From Megalonaias nervosa (lineage: Eukaryota > Mollusca > Bivalvia > Unionida > Unionidae): a stretch of DNA of 64,000 bases. The notes beneath the pieces are model-generated. The model was given only the letters and a program-made list of their open reading frames with translations. It did not search any database and was not told the origin of the DNA. The stretch spans positions 1 to 64,000 of the forward strand of contig JAECUM010001722.1 of assembly GCA_016617855.1 (NCBI GenBank), read 5' to 3'. This document shows, piece after piece, positions 11,980 through 24,301 of this stretch. Both the position numbers and the translations under genes were made by a program. The number at the start of each line of letters is the position of its first letter. Positions within the stretch are counted from its first letter, which is position 1.

Positions 11980-13230
11980 CATGAGACTTGACAAACTCCT
12001 GTACTTGGTAATGAGTCTTCCATTCCCCCCCACCATGATGTCACAGATGTCACTTTATTGGTTCCTTGGTATGTTGGACACAACAAAATCAGCCATAGAC
12101 CTTCTCCATCTCCATCAGCTTTGTGCATTGAAAAGGAGGCAGGCCACCACTTTCCACCTGGATCATCAAGAAGGGATTGCCGATCTCATTCTTGTTCTCT
12201 GAGGAAGAAGATTGAATGGATTTTGCCATTGCCCCCCAGTGAGCTTTTACAAGATGATGAAAACCCATTTAACCCCTCTTTATCCAGTGATGGAATCTAG
12301 GGAGGATAGTTTTCTCTCACCTTGAGATGATGTCCTTTCAGTTCTAGTTGACTGAGTTTCCAGAAAAACCTGTTGTGGCAGACCTTTCCTACCACAAGAC
12401 TTGAGGTCTCTAGGGGTCCCAGTTCTCCAGTGTCCTGATTGATTGAGGCATGATGGCCTTAAAGATACTGTTCTGGAGAACCTCTCTCTGATTTGATGAC
12501 TCATCTGGTTGTAGTCCCCAACCTTGAGAATAGGATCTACTTTCACACTTCATGATGCTAAGTGGAGGATCTCCTGTGATTGGTGCTGTATGAAATATAT
12601 TGAGTCTTTAACTTAACTCCAGTTACAGACTTTCTTCTCTTTTGTTTTAAGGAAAGAGAGTGTTTCTGTAACTACAATAAGAGCCGTCAAGCAGCCCTTT
12701 CAAATACTCTACAGGTTCTATCGTCAGTTGGTTTGAGAATGGAGGAGGATGGATCAGAGTTGTCTCTTTCTCCCAGTCATTGGTTCCTCTGATATTTTGG
12801 CAGCCACCCCTTTCAGGTGGATTGACCTGACTATAAAGAGAGTTTACAAGTCCCACACCAAGAGGGATCTTATTTTCATGAGAATTAGAACACATCAGGT
12901 TAAGGCTCTTGCTGCAATTTGAGCATGCTTTAATTATATGTACTCCTGTTTGAATTATGCAGTGAAAGTTGCCTTCCAGAAGTCTCACTCTATGTTTTCG
13001 TTGTCTTGGTTTCGAGCTTTGTTTCACCAAAGTCAAGTCATTTACAATTTGGTCCAGTCATGACAGCACAACATGTGACATAACCATCTACCAGCTTATT
13101 GTTGGGAACACTCATATAGTAATGTTAAGCAAGGTTAAGTGCCTTTTTGTACCAGATTTGATTTTGAGGTCAGCAGCCTCCCAATTAAATGGTTTCAGCA
13201 TTACAGTGGTGCACTGTAGCAGGTAATGTA
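11980..13230. other. Open-frame-rich patch, origin unknown
   Basis: Less AT-rich than its surroundings. It has overlapping short frames on both strands: + 11981-12202, + 12058-12300, - 12280-12546, - 12647-13036 and + 12969-13226. None has a recognisable domain, and the frames do not join into one reading frame. It may be a decayed mobile-element ORF or chance. Confidence 0.3.
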
Positions 13231-14521
13231 TTGTTGTTATTGAAATGTTGTCTTTTTGCAGGGTAAAACTAATTTTAATTACTTGGTACTAACACAGAGA
13301 TACTCTACACCCTCCTTGGTCAGCTGTCATATAGTTTCTGTCCCGATCAAAAGAGGAAGATATTCTATATGTTGAATACAATTAAGGCATCAGACTGAAA
13401 TGGGTTCTATTCTTTTCTTCTCAATTGGAGAAGGGAACAATTTGATTGGACTCGAGATATATCTTTCCAGAAAAGGCTGGCAATAGTAGCTGGTAAGTGT
13501 TACATAATTGAAACTAGTTTCAGCCCCCGAAAACTACATTTTTTTAAATATAGGCAAAATGCAAGAAATAAATAAAGGTTGGGCTTGAAAAGATGATCAG
13601 AGAATCGTGTGCATTCTGTTCAGTTTTCATTGCAATTGTTGAAAAATTAAAATGCATTCTGCTTTTGCATGTTCTTAAATATACCCTGTATATGTTTTAA
13701 AATAGAAACATGTATGGAATGAGTGGTAAAGTGCAAAAAGTCATCATTAGATAGCTTGTTGATAGTGGTGATCATAAAGTATATCGTCAAAGTTGGAGTT
13801 AAGCTTATATTTTTATTTTCTCATATTTTAAATTGCTGCAGCAAATGAGACTACTGGTAAGTATTTTTTCCTGTGCTTTTTTCTTACCTGGTGTTTCAAT
13901 GTGATCGTTGATTTCCATTAGTTCAGAATTTGAGTTCAGAATTTTTAATGCAATAATATATAAATGCTTTAGCTTTGCCACATGAAAAATTGGCACATGT
14001 ATCTACGTTTACACCATGTTGAAAGTTGCAAGTGAATTGTCATTCAAATGGCATTTAATATGCTGCATAAATGATGATGGAATTGAATGGCAGACTGAAG
14101 TTTCAGGTTGTTAATACTTAGTGCAGGCAGTAATATGAGAACAAAGTCATTTCTCAATGTTGCCATCATGTCAAGAGCTTGCCAAAACTATACAGATCAT
14201 ATCTGCTTCCACAATACATGTATCATAAATATTATACAAAGCTTGGACTTTACAAGAATGCTTTGCTCTGTAATATGCATAACTTCCGCCATACTACCTG
14301 TTCTTATCAATAACACAAACATTTTGCATTTAAAGATTATCTTTCAGTAAATTTTCAGAATAAACTTAATTTACTTATTCATCCATACTGTATGAAACTT
14401 CTGCCAAAATTGTTGTCATGAATTGCTTGCTGTTTTAAACCAGTTTTGAAAATTGCCAAGGTGGGGCGAAGATTCTCACCATACTGAACCAGTTCTTGTT
14501 ATGTACCTTTAAGGAGCTGTG

Positions 14522-14529
14522 TATATATA

Positions 14530-14595
<66 letters not shown>
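14522..14595. repeat. (TA)n microsatellite
   Basis: About 37 TA dinucleotides with one C interruption near 14531. Confidence 0.95.
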
Positions 14596-14599
<4 letters not shown>

Positions 14600-14639
14600 C
14601 AGTAAGTACCTTTCCTATATCATTTTTTCTGCCTAATAT

Positions 14640-15215
14640 CTTGGTAATATTATTTCTGTATCATGGACCAAGATCAGACTTTGTGGTTGGCTTGCACTTG
14701 GTATATGGATGAAGCCTACCAGTATTGGAGTCAGAAGGTCAAAGTTAGTGTGATGGAAAATAGAAAAATGGTTTCTTTTCAATATTTCAGTTATTAACCA
14801 TGAACTTTCACTACCTTCCCCAAGGTTTGTGGATGACTTATGGATTGAGTAAGAAAGAAGGTTGTTGATTTGGGGGTTAAAGATCAAAGGTCAATGTCAC
14901 TGTGATTGAAAAGAGTAAAATGGTTGTTGCATAATAGCCTTAGTTCTACACCACACACCCTGACCAATTTATGTGGACCAGGAGGGCTTGCACTTGAAGT
15001 ACAGAAGAGGCCTAATGATTTTAGGCTCAAAAGGTCAAAGGTCAAGGACGTTTTGGTTCGGAGAAAAAAAATGTGATTTGCAAAAGAACTTATTCTTTGG
15101 TATTCTTTGGTAAATTCTTTCACCAAATTTTGTGGACGACTGGCACTTATGCTACAGAGAAATCTAAATAATTTCAAGTCTGAAGGCTCGAGGTTATGGA
15201 CATTATTTATTTATA
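14640..15215 (+). repeat. Array-1 element: degenerate ~145-bp tandem units
   Basis: About four diverged units. Each carries a GGTCAAAG(GTCAA.GTCA) block followed by TGTGATTGAAA..AGAAAAATGG, then a CTTGCACTTGG...GAAG..GCC block. Unit anchors lie at about 14738, 14892 and 15035 (spacing 154 and 143 bp). Position 15032-15044 is AGGTCAAAGGTCA, a perfect direct repeat of AGGTCA spaced by one base. Related arrays lie at 18600-19096 and 28130-28920. Confidence 0.75.
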
Positions 15216-16974
15216 TTCATAACTGAATGATTTGAGAATACCTATTTTTGGCATTTACATAATCACCTTGAAATCAGTGATATGCATCGTAATGTTTGAT
15301 AGGCAAACTTTTGAGAATGATTGGATAACATATTTTTATCCTGTTATACATTAACTTATTTGTCAACCAGTAATTAAGATTGTATTCACAAGTTAGTGTT
15401 ACATAAAGAATGGATAATAAATGCCACTTGAGGGTGCTAGAATTTTGGTAAATTTATAGTGCATTTAAAGAAACTAAAGTGGCCAATAATTAGAGATGAA
15501 TGCCTTTTACTTCCAAACCCACCTGTCAAAGAAATCTTACAAGTTATATTTTTAGCAGTTTTCCCCTAGTCAAACTGAAATCGGTAATATGCATTAAAAC
15601 AATTTTTGACACACTGATTTATCAGAGCTGGCAAGCTTGGCATATACCGGCAAGCTTGGTACATATTGGAGCTCACAAAATGCCTATGGCTAGGTTAGGA
15701 CTTGAAAGTTGGCGAATCCCCAATACAAACAAATATTACGATTAAAATGAAAATAATAAGCTATTCCCTATTTTACAAATCTTTCAAATAGTAAATAGTC
15801 ACATTACTGTGTCTACACTATAAAATGTAAGACTGACTTTGACACTGACTACAAAATATGATAGACTTTGATAGTATATCGTGTGAAGTAAAGGACTGAT
15901 AGATAAAAGAAACTGCAGGAAGTTATATAATAGAAAAGTGTAATTACTAAATAAAGGTGCAGAAATATGGTTAGATCACCCAGTATAAAATCTGCAGAAC
16001 ATAAAATATTATGAACTGAGTACAACCCATCTCGCTCCATCTCACATTATTTTGGATTTGCTGACAGGAAAGTACCTTGCAGACTTGAGCTTACCCAAGC
16101 TGAATTTGAGCTTATACTAGGAATCAGGCAAGTGAATTTGTAAAGCCCTGTTGCTATTGAACAGTTCAAACACTGCAACATGTTCATATTTCTTGGGATG
16201 AAATGAATATCTTGTAATTAGTTGGCTGATTAAATAAAAATCCATAAACAAAAAGTGCAGCAACAAGAAGCATGGAAAAATGCAAGTTACCAGGTAATAT
16301 AATAATATGGAAATTAAGCAGACTTGAGGAGGTTTTATCAGCAATAAAATTAATAACATTAAGATGATATATTGTTATGTGGGCAAAGAGCTAGGCTTAC
16401 GATACTATATACCTATTTTATAAAACTGTATGTGCTGCAAATGTTACCAGTTTTAAATACTTACAGACTTGTTTTTAACAGAATTGGAGAAAGTTGGTTC
16501 ACTTGTAATAGATGTTTAATATATGTTACAATATGCATGTTGTATTCATATTGTTTTTTATGTTCATCATGCGCTTTTATCTGTTGTATTTAGGTCAGAC
16601 TGTATACAAGATATTTTAAAGTCGATCATCGTTGGTATCATTCATGTATTGTGTTAATAAGCATCCACAAGCCTTCCTTATTAATCTCATTTCCCAGCTG
16701 TCACCTCCATACTTTATAATGATTGAACTCTGTGATAATTTATTACAACCCAGGTTTCGATTTTTAGCTCTTTAGTTACAGAATTTGACCAAATACGAAA
16801 AAAGTGTGGATTCTTTAAGGTCTTATGGTGGCAATTACTAAAAGTATATTAACATGTTTAAAACAATTGTTATTGAGAGAAACTGCTTAGTATTATTTGA
16901 GCAACTCTGATTGAAAGCATCTTGGCATATCAGTATTTCAGAAATGATGTTGATGTGCTATCAGATACAGTTGA

Positions 16975-17137
16975 ACCTATAAAAAACTGGAAAAACCATG
17001 AAACAGTCGTTTTCATAACATTTGCGATCAGCAGTATTCATCCTAATGGTCCAGTAATTTTGCCAGCTACTCTTGCATTAGGCTGTTGTTATGTCAGTGA
17101 GGTGGGTGATATCAGGTCTACTTGGGCCTCAGGTTGA
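16975..17137 (+). repeat. Array-2 element, 3' fragment
   Basis: ACCATGAAACAGTCGTTTTC followed by ATAACATTTGCGATCAGCAG matches the 3' non-array region of the Array-2 elements at 43805-45026 and 46967-48366. It ends with GATATCAGGTCTACTTGGGC, like the 48.3 kb copy. Confidence 0.65.
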
Positions 17138-18599
17138 CAGGATTCAAGTTTTTAAAATCAGGTTTAACACAAAAATTTTCCCCATTTCCCAAGTTAAGTA
17201 TACCTATTATAGCAGAATTTAGTGAAAATTCAGTATAATAAAATTGTGTTGTTTGGAGACTTTTTATTCTGTTCTAAGATTGCTACTTGTTTAGATGTTC
17301 AGGAGTGGTTTTTTTAAAACTCATTAACTCCTTGCACAATGTTTATGCATCATGAGGTTGTACTCTGCTTAAGAGCTCTGTAGCATCAAGGTCATTTAAG
17401 ATACACCAAAGTGGGTGGAATTACAGAAAAGTGGACAGATGTAGCTCTACAATAATACCAAATAATCAGGACTTTATATTAGCACTACAAAATACAGAGG
17501 GAAGAACATATTTTGAGACCCAATTTATTTGCACAAAAAATTTGCTGGTTGTGAGAATCAGAGTTTAGACTTTTGGGCCTGAGATGTAAGGAAGACCTGT
17601 CTAAAAAAAAACAGTTTTCAAAAAGCAGGATAAGTTGCAGATTTGGAGTAATGATGGGTCCAGTTAGCAAAAAAAAAAAGGAACTCCAACATTTACCCTT
17701 CTGCACATGCACAAGTGAAATAGCCAATGAAAAAAGATGTTTCTAACACAACTAGGCATCTGGCTAAGCAAAAGCATCTTGGAATCAGATGTATTTGAAT
17801 GTATTTGGCAGTGACCCCCAAAATTAATTTTCTACTCTATTTTAGGCAAAAATGACAAAAATCTCTTGAGGTTAATGAGTTAATGTATATTAAATATCAA
17901 TATTTACAGCATTCACATATCAAGGTAGAATGCATCACTGCTGGATTTATTCCTCCCAACGTAATGTAATCATGAGAAATTAACTAGGCAGTCAAAAAGG
18001 AGTACAGTTCAGAATGTTTAATTCATATCTTTCATATTCCTGCTTGTCACAGTTCTTTTCAGTGAATTTGTCATTTTTAGCTGTACCTGATTAATTTTTC
18101 ATTATATCCCCTTTTAATTTCACATCTTTAATGTAGATTATATAAGGTATATATATATTGACTATACCTTTGCTCTGTGCCTTATTATTCCAGAAAACAT
18201 GGTTTTGTTTTGGAATGGACCATTTCCAGAATGGCTAATTTACCCTTAATAATATGTAAGCATTTAGACTAAAAACAAATAGATGACTTGAAGCATCTGA
18301 GTGATGCAGAGCATTGTTTTTGGATACACTTCTGTCATGATGATTTGGGCAGTATGACTGTTTTGGGCTTCTGTTTATTTCTTGAACCCTTTGCTGCCTT
18401 TCTGTCATAGACTTGTCTGGTTAATATCTCCTCAACCATTTTAAATATCATAATGATACTTTGTATCATGGTAAGAGTTTGTGTTCCATGTAAGATTTCA
18501 CTTTGTCAGATTAATTCTTTTAAAACTATCTCCCCACCTTTATACGCCTGCTGTATGTTGTGGTATCATCTGTCCAGCCAATTACCTGTACCTGTTTTG

Positions 18600-19096
18600 C
18601 TTTTGTCCAACAAATAGAGCAATCCACCATCTAAAGTTACCAAAATTCTGTGGAGGCTTGCACTTGGGTTATGAAAACACTCTTGTCAGTTTCAGGCTCA
18701 AAAGACTAAAAGGAATTTGTTTTGTTTCCACACAATAATTTGAGTTCTCAAGCATCTACATTTACCAAACTTTCTGGATGTCCTGCACTTTTGGTAAAGA
18801 GAAACACTATCAATTTCAGGGTGGAAAGGTCATAGGTGAAGGTCACTGTGACTGAAATAAGAAAAATGATTTTCACACAATAACTTTAGTTCTGCATTGC
18901 AGACCAGGACCAAGATTTATGTATGGCTTACACTTAGTATAAGAATGAAACCTGCCAGTTTTTATGTATGAAGGTCAAAGTTTAGGGTCAGCAACTTGGA
19001 GAAGAAAAGTGGTATCCACGCTAAATATCAGTTATCTGTATAGAAGACTATGAAACATGGGGCAGGCATGTAATGTGTTGTTCGTGATACTCTTGT
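18600..19096 (+). repeat. Array-1 element with 3' terminus
   Basis: Three or so units related to 14640-15215, including GAAGGTCACTGTGACTGAAA near 18838-18857. It is followed by a unique end segment with GGGGCAGGCATGTAATGTG and a terminal ATACTCTTGT at 19087-19096. The same end occurs at 28880-28920 (AAGGCAGGCATATAA...GTACTCTTG), so this is a bounded element and not a plain satellite. Confidence 0.7.
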
Positions 19097-19547
19097 TTGA
19101 AAATTCTACGTACATTTCTTGTCTTGTGAGGGTATTATGTAAGCACCTTCTTAGTGACAGATCTTGATTAATCTGTTGTGATATTTAATGAGTGAATCTT
19201 ATGTACCGTATGTATGTTTCTATGTCTGTCTGTCTGTATGTATGTCTTGTACGTATGTATGCGCATTCAATAGCACTGCAGCATGAATAATAGCTATATG
19301 GTGCCAGTTATGAGTAATGGTCTACAAATGTAATGATGAATAATTGCACAAAAACTTTATAACTTTAATCAAACTGGGAAATTAGAATGTTGATGCACAA
19401 CTGACTCAGACTGGAAATTAGAATTATTAAAGTAACTCAAACTGAATGAGTTAGAAATGTTTATGCAACTCATAGAAATGTTATTCTGAGACTGAGTTTG
19501 AATTATTAATGAGAGTCAAACTGATTGGAATCAGTTGGTGTTTTATT

Positions 19548-19937
19548 GAACATCAGCATATGTAGGAGCAGAGGTAATTGTGTAAAGTGTCTTGCCCAGG
19601 CAGTGGTGGATTTAGGGCTGTGTGGGACCCATGCGAAATGAGGACAGTGGGACCCCAAAATCTAATTTCTGTATCATTGAAGATTTCTGTGAAATGTTCA
19701 TAGACAATTACAGGTTTGTTTTCAAAATCAAATTTATTTTCAAATAATCTGCTTTAATTATAATCTGTTTTAAACAAACCCCAATATTTTAGCCCCCCAC
19801 CTTGCAGTGCACTTTTTCACCTCGTTAAGGTCACTACTGGCCCAGGTACGTATGATAACTGATCTTATGATAGGATTTGAATCTGTGTCCTTCTGGTCAC
19901 AAGTCTATAATGTTATGTACAGAGCAACCATGACTTC
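19548..19937 (-). mobile_element. SINE group C, interrupted by a MITE
   Basis: Read on the - strand with 19601-19846 removed: GGTTGCTCTGTACATAAC head, GGACACAGATTCAAATCC (B-box region), then GTACCTGGGCAAGACACTTT and ACACAATTACCTC. This is the group C order. Outer boundaries are approximate. Confidence 0.65.
19601..19839. mobile_element. hAT-type MITE nested in a SINE
   Basis: Starts CAGTGGTGGATTTAGGG and ends CCTCGTTAAGGTCACTACTG (short imperfect TIR). It is flanked on both sides by GCCCAGG (19594-19600 and 19840-19846). Removing the 239-bp element and one repeat restores a continuous SINE body. It has no coding capacity. Confidence 0.88.
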
Positions 19938-20859
19938 TCAAACTGGACATGAGAAATGTTAATCTTACTCAGACCAGATGAGTTAGAAATGCTAATTGAA
20001 CTTTTACTGGACAAGTAAAAAAAAATTTGGATGAATCCAATTGCTGAATATAAAGATTGGATTTTAACTGATTTTCATTTAATTGTTACACTAGTTGTAA
20101 TTTAGATGTCCAGCTAAATCATTACATGTGGTTACCTCCATACAGAGGTCATCTGCTCATAAGATTCACATGATCATCTTTTCTTTCATAAATAGTTCCA
20201 AGATGCATACATTTTCCTGTATAATTATAAATTTTGAAAGTCATGCAGTTTTTTAAAGCATAAATTGATGTATTTTTTGTCTTAATTGTTGAGAGTTCAT
20301 AAATTTAAAGCTTCAGATGAAATTTTAAATAAAACAACAAAATATTAACAATGACTATGGTATATTTTCTTTCCTCAAAACATATGTGCAGTTCTTTATA
20401 TTTACATTGTTTAGAACTTTACTTTTAACTGTCACCATATAGCCATCATTATGCTGATGTGCCATTAAACCCTAATTTATTCATTCTTTACATGGAGTTT
20501 TAAACACTGCTTCAGTATATTCTTTCTGATACGCTCTCATTCCATGACTCCATCATCTCTTGTGTTGGTGGGTTAGGTGGCCATTTATATGAAGGCCACT
20601 CATTGATCAAGTGATTTTGGCTTGTCTCCATGTTGACCTTAAGACACAAGTTTGACTGTAGTTGGATAAATAGAATTTGGATTAATGAGAATAGACTAAA
20701 CTTCTTCTGCATAAACATCTTTTTATTAGCATCATCGTTCCTTAGAAAATATTCTAGCACCTTATATTCCTTATCCAACTACTGTATTTTAAAGGTGACC
20801 ACTAAACATTTCCTGTCATATTCTGTCACTTTACATTCCTTATCCTTCTATTTTTAAAG

Positions 20860-20946
20860 ATGAGAATGATATGGTGATGTCAGGAAACTTGCGCCCTCGA
20901 ATTAACTCAACTGGCAGTTTTATTTTTCCAGGAGCCCTTGTAGATG
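20860..20946 (+). CDS. Anoctamin family protein, coding exon 2
   Basis: 87 bp, phase 1 in and phase 1 out. The acceptor is TTTTTAAAG|AT and the donor is GATG|GTAATG. With the G carried from exon 1 it reads on in frame: DENDMVMSGNLRPRINSTGS, then FIFPGALVD. It belongs to the divergent N-terminal tail ahead of the dimerisation domain. A second acceptor-like signal, TTTTATTTTTCCAG, lies inside it (AG at 20930-20931). Using it would leave a 15-bp exon, still in frame. Its length is a multiple of three, so the exon could also be skipped. Support is frame continuity and splice signals only, as this tail is not conserved enough to recognise on its own. Confidence 0.6.
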
Positions 20947-21409
20947 GTAATGGCAGCATCTTGTAATTTCTATGAATGTTGTTTGTTTTTTTTACCCACT
21001 TCCCCAGTATATAATTTCTTTAAGTTATAATTATCCCGAGGCTGCTGTTTTCTGTTTCATTTATGCACCTATCTTAAAACTTGGAGATAACCTTGCACAG
21101 TAACTCCACAGTTGCAGGTAGGAGATCGTGGGACCTTTTCAACATGCGCCCCATTTTTTATATTTTTTTTGAGTAATCGATATAAGCTGTTATGTTGTTC
21201 GATGTGAACTGCTTGGTTGATGTACATGTACGTAAAGTTTGAATATTAAGCACAGACATATACACTGTTCTTAACAAACTTAACAAGAGCTATTCATGAG
21301 TAATTTTTTAATTCACATAATAATAGTCCTGTATGTTGTGATAGCAATAAGCCTTGTCAACCAGCTATACCAGTTTTACATGCCTCTTAGGAACTGTCAC
21401 GTCAGTCGC

Positions 21410-22010
21410 ATATTTGGAAGCAGCACTGACTGATTCAAAGTATATTATGTTGGAAAAAGTTAATATTTATTACAGAAATTAATAAATTCATGATCCAGGT
21501 GCGTGTGATCATTGTCATTCTCTCCTGGTGCGAGAATTCTGTAAGGTCTGCTGGTCTACAGTGATTTGAATTCATTATGCTTGAGTAACCATTCCCTTTT
21601 TGAATTTATTTTGGAAATTCGAATCTGTATTTTTTTCTCCTTGTATGCATCTCTGGATATGAGTGCAGCAATGTTTTTGATGAAGGTTTCATCTCCTCTT
21701 CTTTACAGTTTCTATCAGTGATCATTGACCATTATGCTTTCCATTGATGTTTCAGCTAATCAAAATCAGTGACATTTCTGTCAGTTAATGAAATTGATTC
21801 TCTTTTGCTTTTTGGCAGTGAGCACAATCTATTCAGTGAGATTCAGATGCGCTATTCGATTGATTCAGTCTGAAATCAGTCATAATGATCTTTTGCCTTT
21901 ACTTTCGTGGTTACTTTTTATGCACCTCATGATGGGATCTTTTTTGTGCCAAAGCTGAAAAAAGGGTCTTTAAAATAAGGGTGCAATCTCAAATGAACCC
22001 GGTGTGTGCT
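21410..22010 (+). repeat. Dispersed repeat family F, copy 1
   Basis: Shares an ordered set of blocks with 41060-41830: GCACTGACTGATTCA, then TAATATTTATT, GATTTGAATTCATTATGCTT, and AATCAGTCATAATGATCTTT followed by a TTTATGCACC...GTGCCA...GCTGAAAA block. No ORF is evident. It is probably an old non-autonomous element. Confidence 0.6.
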
Positions 22011-22429
22011 TATTTTCTATATACAGTATATATTTTCTTGTGTGAATATGCTTATTTTCATGCCTGAGCTGATTATATACACTGACCTCTTGATAAAAGT
22101 TTAATGAATTGGGTATTTTCTTCCTCTTTTGGAATTATTGTATTTTTTTAAAAATTCAGTTTAGTATTTTGTGAATGCCACTGAACACAAATGTTATGCT
22201 GTGAGACTAACTCTTAATCATCCGGATGTTAATTGTAACTTTTGTGAATGCATCAAGCAGCATAGTGACCATGACTAGTCCAGGGTGCTTGTTGTTTTTT
22301 TATTGAATGTTCTCATGGTGAGCAGGTACAATATTTGCTGGTCTATAAGTCAATGTGGAGTACATGTTGAATTCACTAATTTTGTAAATTTTCCATCCTG
22401 CATCGATGTTTTCTTTTTAAAACCATGGG

Positions 22430-22545
22430 GGGGGGGGGAGTGTGTTAGGGTCAGCAATGAAAAACATAGATGGCCAGCTGACTGGAAATACATATTTCTT
22501 TTTGCCTAATCCATTTATAAGTCATTTCAGATTACAAGATGAAGC
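22430..22545 (+). repeat. Dispersed repeat family G, copy 3, with poly-G
   Basis: A run of about 12 G residues precedes GTGTGTTAGGGTCAGCAATG, AAAAACATAGATGGCCAGCT and GACTGGAAATACATATTTC, and ends near AAGTCATTTCAG. Confidence 0.6.
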
Positions 22546-22767
22546 CCAGATTTCCTGATAAAAAAGTAATGACTTAAAGGCCAGCAAATACAATACTATC
22601 ATTTCAGATGTGCATGGGTCTTCTGAAATGTGGGCTGATGATATAGTTTATACTGATCACATTTGTAATCATACAGCATGTACTGTACTTGTGGCACAAG
22701 CAATACACTGACTACTCTGGACTTAATACTTGAAATTGAATTGTTTTTCATAATTTAACACATCAAC

Positions 22768-22773
<6 letters not shown>

Positions 22774-22831
<58 letters not shown>
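22774..22831. repeat. (TA)n microsatellite
   Basis: About 28 TA dinucleotides followed by CATACACACAC. Confidence 0.95.
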
Positions 22832-22835
<4 letters not shown>

Positions 22836-24264
22836 CACACACTTTGGCAATGAACATTTGATGTTTTAATTTATTGAAAATCTAGGTTTTGAAAAATGTG
22901 AGCAAAGATGCTTATTTGTTTGATATAAATTCCTATGCATTTGCCCAAAAATTATACTTTTGGTATATAATAAATTCAGAATTAAATCACATCTGTGCAA
23001 ATCTAGAAAATACTTAGATTATTTTTATATGATGAACACTGCTTACAAAATTGGATAACCTGAAACATGAGTTCCCTCTAAATCTGTATTGGCCCATTGT
23101 GGGATCAAAGTTATTTTCCTTGTAAACATTAAAATAAGATTGTTATCTAATTGGATTGAAAAAATCTTGAGTGCACTGTTAATATGTGGCATTTTCAATT
23201 TGAAACACAGTCGGGCCTGTCAATAGCACTCTCCCATAGGATGAAGCAAAAATGGCCTTTGTACGCAGTTGACCTCTGTAAAGAGGTTCATATTTTAAAA
23301 CTGGTTTTGAACAAATACTATGCACCAGTTATTATTGGTATTGTTATTATTATTATTATTGTTTTTATTATTTTATCCAGATTGTGTTATGTGCATTATT
23401 GGACAAAATCATAAAATACACATTTAGGTTCCATACAAGATTACTGTGTCCTGCACAATTTAATCCCTCCTATAAATTTATTCATCAGCAACTTAAAATA
23501 AATACTGGTCTTAGTTTGTTTGTGCACAATGACAAAACAATAATATCACCACTAATTGAAAGTTAACTCTGTAAAAATATTCAACAGGGGATTACTCTTT
23601 GGTCAGTCAGCCTCTTTAATTTAGGCTTGGAAACAGCTGTTCTCATTTTAAAAATAATACCTGGATTAGGCAGTTGCTCAACTCGCAGAGATCAGAAGAC
23701 ATCCTGTAAGGTTATGTAAGAAGCCTGTGATGAAAAGGAAATCAGAAAAAGCCATATATGGCTATTCTTTGTGACACATGAATCAAAATTTCACCTACTT
23801 TTACTGACAAGTTTTACAGACTGAATGACCCTTAGCCTAATGAAAAGGGATGTAATTCCTATCTCTTTTCAGACAGGAACTTTATTATTCAGAAATAACT
23901 TTAATCACAGGCATGTAGATGAAGTTCTTGAACTATACCTGTCAGACTGGCACTTCCGCCGTGATAATATGACTATTTGTTCCCACCCACCCACCTCCAG
24001 TGAAAAAATTGCTTTGACTTTCTACCAAAATTATAAAAACTGTCCTGCTTTCAAATTGGACATATTGACACATTTGAGTTACAATGTCAGTGTAACTGGA
24101 GCACTGAGTACAAGCAGTCACTGTAGATACACACCAGTGACTGATTAAGCCAGGGATAAACCACAGTTTGGGTAGGAAACACCACTGACCATAGAAGTCC
24201 ATTACAATACATTTATATAGGAAAATTGGAGGGAACTTAAATGACCATTGTGAGCAGGTGACCA

Positions 24265-24301
24265 TTGAGTAAAGGTGAAGATTAGGACAGGTTTGACTGT
24301 A
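24265..24301 (-). mobile_element. TA-target MITE terminus fragment
   Basis: GGACAGGTTTGACTGTA matches the right-end consensus (ACAGGTTTTACTGTA) of the MITE at 59626-59971. The left end is not clear. Confidence 0.4.

Larger units (their letters stand above)
19370..20010. repeat. Degenerate minisatellite split by nested insertions
   Basis: Imperfect units of roughly 30-35 bp (ACTCAAACTG..TGAGTTAGAAATGTTAAT and variants) occur at 19370-19550 and again at 19936-20010. The sequence between them is a SINE that itself holds a MITE. Confidence 0.6.
9659..20859 (+). other. Intron 1 of the anoctamin gene (~11.2 kb)
   Basis: Bounded by GTGAGT and a TATTTTTAAAG acceptor. It holds a palindromic MITE fragment, an unassigned open-frame-rich patch, a TA microsatellite, two Array-1 elements, an Array-2 3' fragment and a triple-nested repeat near 19.4-20.0 kb. 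The rest is AT-rich sequence in which I see no gene. Confidence 0.65.

Noticed and set aside
12647..13036. 129-codon - strand frame as a gene
   Set aside because: No recognised family, no clear promoter or splice context, and neighbouring frames conflict. Kept only as an open-frame-rich patch.
23825..24265. Overlapping 107-codon frames on both strands
   Set aside because: No recognisable domain and no supporting splice signals. Part of the stretch is a MITE terminus.
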